Shown: piece by piece, positions 7,183 through 14,656 of the stretch
How positions within the stretch are numbered: the stretch's first letter is position 1
Layout: every line of letters begins with the position of its first letter
NCBI RefSeq assembly: GCF_030269325.1
Contig: NZ_BSTD01000008.1
Span: 124,001-188,000 of the forward strand
DNA length: 64,000 nucleotides
Source of the DNA: Amycolatopsis sp. NBRC 101858
GTDB lineage: Bacteria; Actinomycetota; Actinomycetes; Mycobacteriales; Pseudonocardiaceae
Direction of reading: 5' to 3'
Program-made: the position numbers and the translations under genes
Notes under the pieces: model-generated
The model's database searches: none
What the model saw: the letters and a program-made list of their open reading frames with translations, nothing else
Told to the model about the DNA's origin: nothing

Positions 7183-8141
7183 CGCGCGGCTCCGGTCAAC
7201 CGATCGAGGACGAAACCGCGCAGGCCGTCGAGGTCGGTGTCCATCGCGACCTCGATCGGCCGGCCGGGACTGAACTGCGGATCGTCTTCGCCGAGCCTTC
7301 GCCGGTCGACGAGCGTCTGCCCGCGCGCCGGGCCCAGCCCGCAGTCGACGTCGACGCGGTAGGTCTCGGTGTGCAGGATCCCCGGCGAAATCGCCTCCGC
7401 GACGGCGACGGCGTCGTGCATGACCATGCGGTCCTCGCCGAACACGCGCGTGTAGTGCTGCCGGTAGGTGGAGGTGAGGCCTTCGAGGGTGGCGCCGACC
7501 GGCCCCGACGACGCGAGCTTCGCCAGCCACTCGGCGTCGACGGCGCAGCGGTGCGTGAGGTCGAGCGGCACGAGCACGACCGGGACGTCCTCCTCGACCA
7601 GCACGCGGCGAGCCGCCTCGGGGTCGCTCCAGATGTTGAACTCGGCGGCGGTGGTGCTGTTGCCGAACGTCACCCCGCCGCCCATGATCACGAGCCGCGC
7701 GATCTTCGCCGCCGCGCCGGGGTGGGCGGCCAGCAGCGCGGCGATGTTCGTCAGCGGCCCGATCGGCGCGATGGTCACCGGCTCGTCGGAGGCTTCGAGC
7801 AGGTCCAGCATGAGGCGGACGGCGTCGCGCTCCTCGAGGGGACGGCTCGCCTCGGGCAGCGTGGAGGAGTGGCCCGACAGGCCGTCGCCGCCGTGGACCT
7901 CCTTGGCGTCACGCGGCTTCGAATAGACCAGCGGCCGGGAGGCTCCGGCGGCGACCGGCACGTCGGTGCGGCCGAAGAGCTCCAGCAGCCGGCGCGCGTT
8001 CGAGGTGGTGCGGTCCAGCGGCACGTTGCCGAACACCGACGTCACGCCCAGCAGCTCGACGTCCGGGGACAGCGCCGCCAGCGCGATCGCCAGCGCGTCG
8101 TCGACGCCCGGGTCGGTGTCGATGATCAGCTTGGTGCCCAT
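7179..8141 (-). CDS. Inosine-uridine preferring nucleoside hydrolase
   Basis: 320 residues. The opening TKLIIDTDPGVDDALAIALA (D8, D10, D14, D15) is the calcium-binding signature of the IUNH family, which splits ribonucleosides or related N-glycosides into base and sugar. VIMGGG and the later EFNIWSDPEAARRVL match the family, as does the length. ATG 8141 has an AGGGGAG ribosome site; the longer frame upstream is antisense to the acyltransferase. The stop overlaps the start of the C40 peptidase, so the two are translationally coupled, although their functions have no obvious link. Likely nucleoside salvage. Confidence 0.92.
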   Translation of the reverse strand: MGTKLIIDTDPGVDDALAIALAALSPDVELLGVTSVFGNVPLDRTTSNARRLLELFGRTDVPVAAGASRPLVYSKPRDAKEVHGGDGLSGHSSTLPEASRPLEERDAVRLMLDLLEASDEPVTIAPIGPLTNIAALLAAHPGAAAKIARLVIMGGGVTFGNSTTAAEFNIWSDPEAARRVLVEEDVPVVLVPLDLTHRCAVDAEWLAKLASSGPVGATLEGLTSTYRQHYTRVFGEDRMVMHDAVAVAEAISPGILHTETYRVDVDCGLGPARGQTLVDRRRLGEDDPQFSPGRPIEVAMDTDLDGLRGFVLDRLTGAAR

Positions 8142-8154
8142 CCAGCTCCCCTTG

Positions 8155-8179
8155 CCTGTGAACCCGTCCCGTACACAGG
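8155..8179. promoter_or_regulatory. Inverted repeat between nucleoside hydrolase and acyltransferase
   Basis: CCTGTG (8155-8160) and CACAGG (8174-8179) are inverted arms separated by 13 nt inside a 52-bp gap between two divergent genes. A regulator site is possible, but no regulator gene is adjacent. Confidence 0.25.
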
Positions 8180-8193
8180 TTACGGTCACGGGC

Positions 8194-8946
8194 ATGACGT
8201 CGATGTGGGGTGCGCCCGCACTGTCGCGGGTGCGGGCCTGGCGGCGCGCGCGGCGCGACCCGCAGCAGGCGAAGTTCCTGACCGCCGACTCGCTGCGCTG
8301 GGTGCTGCGCAACCGCGCGTACACGCCGTGGTACCTCGTCCGGTATTACCGGCTGCTCAAGTTCCGGGTCGCCAACCCGCACATCATCCTGCGCGGGATG
8401 CTCTTCCTCGGGAAGGACGTCGAGATCCACTGCCGGCCGGGCTACGGGCGGCTGGAGATCGGCCGCTGGGTCCACATCGGCGACGGCAACGCGATCCGCT
8501 GCCACGAGGGTTCGCTGCGGATCGGCGACAAGTCCGTGTTCGGCCGCCAGAACGTCATCAACTGCTACCTCGACATCGAGCTCGGCGCGGCCACGCTGGT
8601 CGCCGACTGGGTGTACATCTGTGACTTCGACCACGTCACCGCCGACATCCACGTGCCGATCAAGGACCAGGGCATCGTGAAGTCGCCGGTGCGCATCGGG
8701 CCGGACACGTGGCTCGGCACGAAGGTCAGCGTCCTGAAGGGCACCCGCATCGGCCGCGGTTCCGTGCTGGGCGCGCACTCCGTCGTGCGTGGTGACATTC
8801 CCGACTACTCGATCGCGGTCGGCACGCCGGCCCGGGTGGTGCGTAACCGCGAAGAGGACTACGCGGCCGACGCGGCTCGCCGTGAAGCCGTCGCCGACAT
8901 GGCGCGGAAGGCGAACAAGGCGCTGCAGAAGACGCTCGAGCAGTAG
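8194..8946 (+). CDS. Hexapeptide-repeat (left-handed beta-helix) acyltransferase
   Basis: 250 residues. After a basic N-terminal region, residues about 75-215 show the imperfect hexapeptide periodicity of a left-handed beta helix: LEIGRWVHIGDGN, LRIGDKSVFGRQ, GPDTWLGTKVSVLKG, IGRGSVLGAHSVV and the closing IAVGTPARVVR. Enzymes of this type acetylate or acylate sugars, antibiotics or cell-surface glycans from acyl-CoA. CDFDHVTADIHVPI in the middle supplies a loop histidine that could act as base. ATG 8194 has little ribosome-site character, so a short or leaderless transcript is possible. Acceptor unknown. Confidence 0.85.
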   Translation: MTSMWGAPALSRVRAWRRARRDPQQAKFLTADSLRWVLRNRAYTPWYLVRYYRLLKFRVANPHIILRGMLFLGKDVEIHCRPGYGRLEIGRWVHIGDGNAIRCHEGSLRIGDKSVFGRQNVINCYLDIELGAATLVADWVYICDFDHVTADIHVPIKDQGIVKSPVRIGPDTWLGTKVSVLKGTRIGRGSVLGAHSVVRGDIPDYSIAVGTPARVVRNREEDYAADAARREAVADMARKANKALQKTLEQ

Positions 8947-8990
8947 ATCTACTCAAGTGTTGTGGTCGTCCGCCCGGCCATAATGGCCGC

Positions 8991-9368
8991 GTGGGGGAAG
9001 TCCGGACCGTGTGGTCCTCGCTCGTGCTGGCGTTGTGTGCCGTGGGCCTGCTGCTCGTCGTGCCGTTCTTGTTCTTGCAGGGTTTCCTGGCGAGCTTCCC
9101 GGTGTTCGGCACGAGCAGTCACAAGGGTGACGGCTATCTGACCTGGGCGGCCTGGCTCGGCGGGGGACTGCCGCTGATCGGCGTCGTCGTGGCGGCTTTC
9201 GGGCGGCGACGTGGGTGGGCGTGGTTCTTCGGGATCTGCCTGGTCCTGGCCGTCGCGGTCGCCGGGCTGAACTGGGTCGACCACGTCCGCCACGCGCCAC
9301 CGCCCCCGCCGGAGCCGCGCCACTGCGTCGAGCGCAGCGGCGGCGGCAACGAATGCCCAGGCGGCTGA
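8991..9368 (+). CDS. Small membrane protein, function unknown
   Basis: 125 residues from a GTG start. Three hydrophobic stretches are visible (about 8-35, 51-70 and 77-93), then WVDHVRHAPPPPPEP and a short Cys-containing tail. It looks like a small integral membrane protein with a proline-rich extension. No family recognised. It is convergent with the permease and ends one base before that gene's stop. Confidence 0.6.
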   Translation: MGEVRTVWSSLVLALCAVGLLLVVPFLFLQGFLASFPVFGTSSHKGDGYLTWAAWLGGGLPLIGVVVAAFGRRRGWAWFFGICLVLAVAVAGLNWVDHVRHAPPPPPEPRHCVERSGGGNECPGG

Positions 9369-9369
9369 C

Positions 9370-10695
9370 CTACTCCTCGAACGTCATCTCCGGCGGCGGC
9401 CGCCGGAAGCCCCGGGTGATCGCCGCCAGGACGACGATGCCGATCGCCAGCCAGACCAGGCCGAACACCAGCGCGATGCCGTCCAGGTTGACCAGTAGCC
9501 ACAAATCGACCACGGCCCCGATCGCTGGGAAGACCACCCAGGTCAGCACGCGTTTCCCGGCCCGGTCGCGCAGCCACGTCGCCAGGACGCTGACGTTGAC
9601 GAACGTGAACGCCGTGAACGCCCCGAAGTTGATGAACGACGTCGACGTGCTGACGTCCAGCGCCAGCGCGACCAGCCCGACGAGCCCGGTCAGGACGATG
9701 CCGAACACCGGCGTCGCGAACCGCGGCTGGAGCTTGCCGAAGATCCGCGGCAGGACGCCGTCGCGGCCCATGGCGAACATCAGCCGCGACGCGCTCGCCT
9801 GGGCGGCGATCCCCGACGCGAACTGCGCCACGACCAGACCGGCGAGGAAGAACGACGCGAAGAGGTTGCCGCCGATCGTCGTCGCGATTTCGAACGCGGC
9901 GGACGACTCGTCGGTGAACGTGCTGCCCGGGTGCGCGAGCTGGGTGAAGTAGGCGAGCACGATGAAGATGCCACCGCCGATCAGCGCGGTCAGCAGGATG
10001 GCGCGGGGGATCGTCTTGCGCGGTTCGGTCGTCTCCTCGGTCAACGTCGTCACGGCGTCGAAGCCGAGGAAGGAGTAGGTCGCGAGGGCGGCGCCGCCGG
10101 AGATCGTCCCCAGCGTGCTGCCCGTGTGGAAGAACGGCTGCGTGCTCGCCAGCGAGCCGCCGACGTGCAGGACCTGTTTGACCGAAAGAACAACGAAGAA
10201 GCCGATCACCAGGATCTGGAACGCCATGAGGACGAAGTTCGCCTTTTCGGCGATCTTGATGCCCAGGACGTTGAGGATGGTCGTCAGCAGGATAAAAGTG
10301 ATCAACCAGAGCCAATTGGGCACGGCGGGGAACTCGGCCGAGAGGTAGGCGCCGCCGATCAGCCAGATCACCATCGGCAGGAAGAAGTAGTCGAGGAGCA
10401 CGGCCCAGCCGACGAGGAACCCGGCTCGCGCGTCGACCGCTTTTCGGACATAGGTGTAGGCCGAGCCCGCGACGGGGTGGGTCGCGGCCATCTTCCCGTA
10501 GCTCGCCGCGGTGAACAGCATGGCGACCAGAGCGAGCAGGTACGCCGAGGGCACGGTGCCGTCGGTCGTCGTCGCGACGATGCCGAAGGTGCCGAGCACG
10601 ATCAGCGGAGCCATGTAGGCGAGCCCGAACAGGACGACGCCGGGCAGGCCGAGCCGGCGCTGCAGGGCGGCCGGGGCCGCGGCCGTGGAGGTCAT
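9370..10695 (-). CDS. APC family amino acid/polyamine permease
   Basis: 441 residues with about 12 hydrophobic segments. LPGVVLFGLAYMAPLIVLG in the first helix and ATYSFLGFDAVTTLTEE further on are signatures of the APC superfamily, which imports amino acids, polyamines or amines in symport. ATG 10695 overlaps the stop of the nitrilase-like gene (ATGA), so permease and hydrolase are translationally coupled. The pair suggests uptake and then hydrolysis of a nitrogenous compound, under the FCD-type GntR regulator encoded divergently. Substrate not deducible. Confidence 0.9.
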   Translation of the reverse strand: MTSTAAAPAALQRRLGLPGVVLFGLAYMAPLIVLGTFGIVATTTDGTVPSAYLLALVAMLFTAASYGKMAATHPVAGSAYTYVRKAVDARAGFLVGWAVLLDYFFLPMVIWLIGGAYLSAEFPAVPNWLWLITFILLTTILNVLGIKIAEKANFVLMAFQILVIGFFVVLSVKQVLHVGGSLASTQPFFHTGSTLGTISGGAALATYSFLGFDAVTTLTEETTEPRKTIPRAILLTALIGGGIFIVLAYFTQLAHPGSTFTDESSAAFEIATTIGGNLFASFFLAGLVVAQFASGIAAQASASRLMFAMGRDGVLPRIFGKLQPRFATPVFGIVLTGLVGLVALALDVSTSTSFINFGAFTAFTFVNVSVLATWLRDRAGKRVLTWVVFPAIGAVVDLWLLVNLDGIALVFGLVWLAIGIVVLAAITRGFRRPPPEMTFEE

Positions 10696-11567
10696 CGGTC
10701 GTCTCCTTCTCGTGGACGCCAGCGGTCCGGGTCGATCCGGCCCCGGTAGAGCGGCAGCTCGAGGGGCGCGTCGGTGGGGGCGAATTGCGTCCACATGCGG
10801 TTGGTGCCCGCGGTGCCCTCGCGGCGAACGCGCGCCACCTCGTCGAGGTCGATCGTGTGGGCGAGGACGCCCTGGTCGATTCCCGGCAACGCGCCGAGCA
10901 CGTCACCTTCGGGTCCGACGAGCAGGCTGTCGCCCATCCCGAGCGGCCCGGCCGTGTTCACGCTGGCGACGAAGACCTGGTTGACGATGGCGTTCGCCCG
11001 AGCCAGGACGAGCTCCTGGGCGCGGTCGGGGGTCGTGGTCTGGACGGGGTTGAGCACGATCTCGGCGCCCATCCAGGCGAGGTGCCGGGTCACTTCGGGG
11101 AACCAGGCGTCGTAGCAGATGGAGAACCCGACGCGGCCGGCATCGGCCAGATCGGCGACGACGAACCGGTCGCCGGGGTCGTAGGGCTCGTGCGGCCGCC
11201 AGGGGAAGACCTTGCGGTACCAGCCGGCCAGCTCGCCTCGCGGGGAAAAGACGAGGGCGGTGTTGAACAGTTCGCCGTGGTCGCCTTTTTCGCAAACGGT
11301 GCCGGGCGCGAGCCAGATCCCCAGGTCGCCGGCCAGTTCCGCGAGTTCCTTGGTCCTCGGCCCCTGCAGCGGCTGGGCGGCGGCGCGGAGCTGCTCGGTG
11401 CGTTCGTCGCCTTCGCCGTCGACGCCGCAGAGGTGCAGCTCGGGGAAGGCGGCCAGGCGCGTGTCCGGAAAACGGCCGAGGACGGCTTCGACCTCGCCCG
11501 CGAACCCGCCGTCCCCGACGGCGCGGGGCGGCGCTTGCACCAGGGCGATCGGCAGTGGTCGCGGCAT
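10692..11567 (-). CDS. Carbon-nitrogen hydrolase (nitrilase superfamily)
   Basis: 291 residues from ATG 11567. The triad is intact: E43 in AAFPELHLC, K119 in WYRKVFPW and C151 in GFSICYDAWFPE. Members hydrolyse amides, carbamates or nitriles. In-frame alternatives at 11585 (ATG) and 11594 (GTG) exist, but they lie inside the inverted repeat that probably binds the GntR repressor, and the family starts with the PIALVQ strand just after MPRPL, so I chose 11567. It is coupled to the APC permease and divergent from the GntR gene. Likely a catabolic amidase for the permease's substrate. Confidence 0.88.
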   Translation of the reverse strand: MPRPLPIALVQAPPRAVGDGGFAGEVEAVLGRFPDTRLAAFPELHLCGVDGEGDERTEQLRAAAQPLQGPRTKELAELAGDLGIWLAPGTVCEKGDHGELFNTALVFSPRGELAGWYRKVFPWRPHEPYDPGDRFVVADLADAGRVGFSICYDAWFPEVTRHLAWMGAEIVLNPVQTTTPDRAQELVLARANAIVNQVFVASVNTAGPLGMGDSLLVGPEGDVLGALPGIDQGVLAHTIDLDEVARVRREGTAGTNRMWTQFAPTDAPLELPLYRGRIDPDRWRPREGDDR

Positions 11568-11584
11568 GGACGAAAAATAGTCCA

Positions 11585-11614
11585 TCTTGAACACTTAAAC
11601 AAGAGTGCTCAAGA
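11585..11614. promoter_or_regulatory. Inverted repeat, candidate GntR (FCD-type) operator
   Basis: TCTTGAACACT (11585-11595) and AGTGCTCAAGA (11604-11614) are inverted arms matching at 10 of 11 positions, separated by 8 nt. The repeat is centred between the divergent nitrilase and GntR starts, in an AT-richer gap. The symmetry and place suit autorepression together with control of the permease/hydrolase operon. Confidence 0.6.
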
Positions 11615-11642
11615 TGAGCAGTTTGTGCGGTACGGTCGGTTC

Positions 11643-12374
11643 ATGGCGACGGCAGACCTGAGCGCCCCGGCACTGACCGGTATCCGGCGGCTGTCCGCAC
11701 TGGACACGGTCCGCGCCCGCATCGCGCTCGCCGTGGAGCTGGGCTTGCTGAAGCCGGCGGAGCGTCTACCGGCGAACGCCGACATCGCGCGAGCCCTCGG
11801 CGTCGCGGAGATCACCGTGCGGCGCGCCTTGGAGTCCCTGGTCGGCGACGGCCTGATCGAACGCCGCCGCGGCCGAGGCGGCGGAACGCTCGTGGCCGCT
11901 GATCCACCGACGCAGCGAGTCCGCGAGGTCGGCGCGTACCGCGAGTCGGCGGCCGAGGTCCGTGACCTGATCGACCACCGCCTGGTCCTGGAGGCGGGCT
12001 TGGTCCAATTGGTGGCAAAGCGGTCGCCGGACCTCCCGCGCTTGCGGACGTTGGTCGCCCGCATGGACACGGCGACGGGCTGGGCGGAGTTCCACGAGCT
12101 CGACGCGGAGTTCCACCGAACGGTGGCGGCCCCCGCCCCGGCCGCGGCGGTGGCCCAGTACGAGACGGTGCTGGCCGAGCTGTACCGGTTCTACCTGCCG
12201 TACCCCATGGCCAAGCTGCGCGAGTCGAACCGCGACCACGCACGCTTGGTGAAGGCACTGGCAGCAGGCGACCCGGACGCGGCGGCCCGGGTGACGAGAA
12301 AGCACGTACGCGGCCTGCACCAGACGATGTTCGTCGGCCTCGCCGCAGGGGATCCGGCAACGCCCGAAAACTGA
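11643..12374 (+). CDS. GntR family transcriptional regulator, FCD subfamily
   Basis: 243 residues. The N-terminal winged helix (about 18-85) shows ERLPANADIARALGVAEITVRRALESL and LIERRRGRGGG, typical of GntR proteins. The C-terminal helical domain (about 95-235) carries EFHELDAEFHRTVA and NRDHARLVKALAAGD, the ligand-binding FCD fold that often coordinates a metal through Asp and His. FCD regulators usually repress catabolic genes until a carboxylate or amide ligand appears. The divergent permease/nitrilase pair and the repeat at 11585-11614 are the likely targets. Confidence 0.9.
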   Translation: MATADLSAPALTGIRRLSALDTVRARIALAVELGLLKPAERLPANADIARALGVAEITVRRALESLVGDGLIERRRGRGGGTLVAADPPTQRVREVGAYRESAAEVRDLIDHRLVLEAGLVQLVAKRSPDLPRLRTLVARMDTATGWAEFHELDAEFHRTVAAPAPAAAVAQYETVLAELYRFYLPYPMAKLRESNRDHARLVKALAAGDPDAAARVTRKHVRGLHQTMFVGLAAGDPATPEN

Positions 12375-12471
12375 CGACGGCTCACGTGTCCTGCCCGCGA
12401 ACCCGCCAGGGGTCTGACTGACCGGCAACCGCCGGAACTCGGCGGGCTCAGCCGTGCGCCAGTTTCGGCGA

Positions 12472-12488
12472 TGGTCGAAAGTCGACCA
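12472..12488. promoter_or_regulatory. Perfect dyad TGGTCGA-N3-TCGACCA upstream of peptidase
   Basis: Seven-base arms with a 3-nt centre (AAG), perfect symmetry. A related dyad lies at 12571-12588. Both share TGGTC, a central GAAAG and GACCA, so one protein may bind both. Confidence 0.45.
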
Positions 12489-12570
12489 CGGCTCGGCGGT
12501 CTGTAGCGCCCGGCCCGGACTCGACGCGACCAAGGGCAGACTCGGCGCCGCCGCGGCCCGCCCGTCGCGG

Positions 12571-12588
12571 TGGTCTGAAAGTTGACCA
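12571..12588. promoter_or_regulatory. Second TGGTC...GACCA dyad upstream of peptidase
   Basis: TGGTCTGAAAGTTGACCA, symmetric in the outer five bases and about 80 bp before the ATG at 12671. It is one base longer than the first copy. Confidence 0.4.
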
Positions 12589-12670
12589 TCGTCTCGTCCC
12601 CGGCCGTTCGGCGGTGATCATCGGCTGATCGGCCGATCTCCCGCGTCCGCGCTCCCGGCAGCCTGGGCCC

Positions 12671-14068
12671 ATGTCGATCACCCGGTTCGCCATCCCCATG
12701 CTCGCCGCCGCGGCGCTCGTTCCCGCCGTCCCCGCGGTCGCCGCCGCGGACGGCGTCTCCTGGCAGCTCTGCTCCGCCGTCGCGAAAGGCTGGGATTCCG
12801 GCGATCAGCGCAGCGAGTGCACGCTGGTCCCGGTCCCGCTCGACTACGCCGACCCCGATGGTCCGAAAATCGACATCGCCGTGAGCCGGATCAAGGCGAC
12901 CGGCGCGAAGACCGGTGCCGTCCTGCTGAATCCGGGTGGTCCCGGTCAGTCCGGCTTGACCATGCCGCGCAGCATCGCCGACAGTCACGCCGGTGGCATC
13001 GGTGTTCATCACGACCTCGTCGGGTTCGACCCGCGGGGCGTCGGGTACAGCGCCGACCTGCCGTGCGCGGTCGATTTCCCGGAGCCCGATCTCGGCGTCC
13101 CCGACAAGGAGAAGGCCCGCGAAGCCGCGGAGCGCACGGCCGCCGCGAACCGCGAGTGCGTTGCCGCGCATCCCGCCTTTGTCCGAAACCTGACCACGCC
13201 GACCATCGCCCGCGACCTGGACCGGATCCGGCAAGCCCTCGGCGAGGACAAGATCGGCTACTACGGCGTCTCCTGGGGCACCGCGCTCGGCGCGCAGTAC
13301 CGGTCGCTCTTCGACGACCACGTCGACAAGATGCTGCTCGACTCCGTCATGGCGCCGGACCTGAATGTCACCGAAATGGACGACGCCCAGGCGACCGCCG
13401 GCGAGAACACCTTCCACGAGTTCGCGTCCTGGATTGCCCGCTACGACGTCGTCTACCACTTCGGGAGCACCGAGCCCGTAGTCGCGGAGGCCCTCCTCGA
13501 CCTGCGGGCGAAGTTCGGTGCGACCGTGAACGGCATGCTCGCCAACCCACGCCGCGAGTGGGCCGGCCTGGCGAAGCAGCTCGCGGCTATCCGGGACGGC
13601 CGCGCGCCGGTTGTCGGAAAAACGACCACGGGATTCGGCTGGGACGGCGAGCCGCAGGCGTTCAACCACTTCCAGCAGACGGCCCTGCTCTGCAACGAGT
13701 CGCCGAGCCCCCGCGACTTCGACACCGTCTGGCAGCACCGCCTCGACCGCATGAAGCGCCTGCCGGTCGCGGGCGGCTACGGCCTCTACGAACAGCTCTG
13801 CGTCGGCTGGCCGCTGGACGCGCGGCCGTGGTCGTTCGCGAAAGGACAAAGCCCGCTGCAGCTCGTCGGCCACGTCTACGAGCCGGTCACGCCCATCGGC
13901 TGGGCGCTCGAGATGCAGCGCAAGATCGGCGGCACGCTGATGACCGTCGAGGACGACGCCCACGGATCGCTGTCGTCACTGCCGTGCGCCGAAGCCGTTG
14001 TCACTTTCTTCGACACAGGTCAGACGACGTCCGAGGCGTGCCCCGGCGCACCGACGCCCAAGCCGTGA
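12671..14068 (+). CDS. Secreted alpha/beta-hydrolase, tripeptidyl aminopeptidase (TAP/Slp) type
   Basis: 465 residues. Residues 1-25 form a signal peptide ending in VAAADG. LLNPGGPGQSGL gives the oxyanion loop, S201 in YYGVSWGTALG is the nucleophile, and H431 in DDAHGSL is the catalytic His. The C-terminal TAP domain is present. Where the acid normally stands (DPVTP-type segment) the sequence reads VYEPVTP, so E404 replaces the usual Asp; Glu can serve in this role, and activity may remain. Such enzymes trim N-terminal tripeptides from secreted proteins in the envelope or medium. Two dyads upstream suggest specific regulation. Confidence 0.88.
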   Translation: MSITRFAIPMLAAAALVPAVPAVAAADGVSWQLCSAVAKGWDSGDQRSECTLVPVPLDYADPDGPKIDIAVSRIKATGAKTGAVLLNPGGPGQSGLTMPRSIADSHAGGIGVHHDLVGFDPRGVGYSADLPCAVDFPEPDLGVPDKEKAREAAERTAAANRECVAAHPAFVRNLTTPTIARDLDRIRQALGEDKIGYYGVSWGTALGAQYRSLFDDHVDKMLLDSVMAPDLNVTEMDDAQATAGENTFHEFASWIARYDVVYHFGSTEPVVAEALLDLRAKFGATVNGMLANPRREWAGLAKQLAAIRDGRAPVVGKTTTGFGWDGEPQAFNHFQQTALLCNESPSPRDFDTVWQHRLDRMKRLPVAGGYGLYEQLCVGWPLDARPWSFAKGQSPLQLVGHVYEPVTPIGWALEMQRKIGGTLMTVEDDAHGSLSSLPCAEAVVTFFDTGQTTSEACPGAPTPKP

Positions 14069-14069
14069 A

Positions 14070-14636
14070 TCAGCGGGCGCGCAGCTGCTCGCGGACCTCC
14101 ATCAGCGCGAAGCCGAGCAGGTTCAGCCCGCGCCAGTAGTCCGGCTTGGCCGCGTTCTTCTCCTCGCGCGCGAGGCCGGTGCCCCACACGAGGTCCTTCT
14201 TCGACGCCTCGACGAGCACCGCCTCGCCGGTCCCGAGCAGGAACCGGCGCAGGTCGCGGTGGGCCCGGAACTTGGCCAGGTTGCCGTCGACGACGATGTC
14301 GAACCGGTGCCGCTCCCAAGTGGCGGCGTCGAACCCGGCGACCTCGCGGCCGAGCACCTTCGCCGCCTTCGGCTCGGGCGTCTCCCGGATCAGCGCGGCC
14401 TTTTCGTGGTCACCGAACAGCGCGGCCTTGCCGGCCATCATGTAGTGCTCGGCGGTCGGATAGACGACGCCGTCGGCCTCGAACGGGTCGGCCCACCACT
14501 GGCTCAGGCAGCTCGCCGTCACCCGCCCGGACTTCGTGGGCGTGTGCCCGTAGAACAGCAGGTATTCGGGCTCCGCACCCTCGTGGACCTTTTCGCGCAA
14601 CGCCTCGACACTGCGGACCCCGTCGACCTTCACCAT
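14070..14636 (-). CDS. NADAR family protein (YbiA-like N-glycosidase fold)
   Basis: 188 residues. LLFYGHTPTKSGRV, LSQWWADPFEADGVVYPTAEHYMM, NLAKFRAHRDLRRFLLGTGE and DLVWGTGL are the conserved blocks of NADAR proteins, named for a role around NAD and ADP-ribose; the relative YbiA removes damaged riboflavin intermediates. The conserved Trp, Glu and Trp residues are present. ATG 14636 is preceded by GGCGG only, so GTG 14633 is an alternative. The gene is convergent with the peptidase, 1 nt between stops. Likely metabolite repair or ADP-ribose chemistry. Confidence 0.87.
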   Translation of the reverse strand: MVKVDGVRSVEALREKVHEGAEPEYLLFYGHTPTKSGRVTASCLSQWWADPFEADGVVYPTAEHYMMAGKAALFGDHEKAALIRETPEPKAAKVLGREVAGFDAATWERHRFDIVVDGNLAKFRAHRDLRRFLLGTGEAVLVEASKKDLVWGTGLAREEKNAAKPDYWRGLNLLGFALMEVREQLRAR

Positions 14637-14656
14637 CCGCCTAGTGGACCACGCCC

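Larger units (their letters stand above)
12375..12670. other. 296-bp intergenic region with two related dyads
   Basis: No convincing ORF. It holds two copies of a TGGTC...GACCA dyad (12472-12488 and 12571-12588), 99 bp apart, upstream of the secreted peptidase gene. A third region, ATCATCGGCTGATCGGCCGAT near 12617-12637, is locally repetitive but not clearly symmetric. This is the promoter region of the peptidase gene. Confidence 0.6.
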
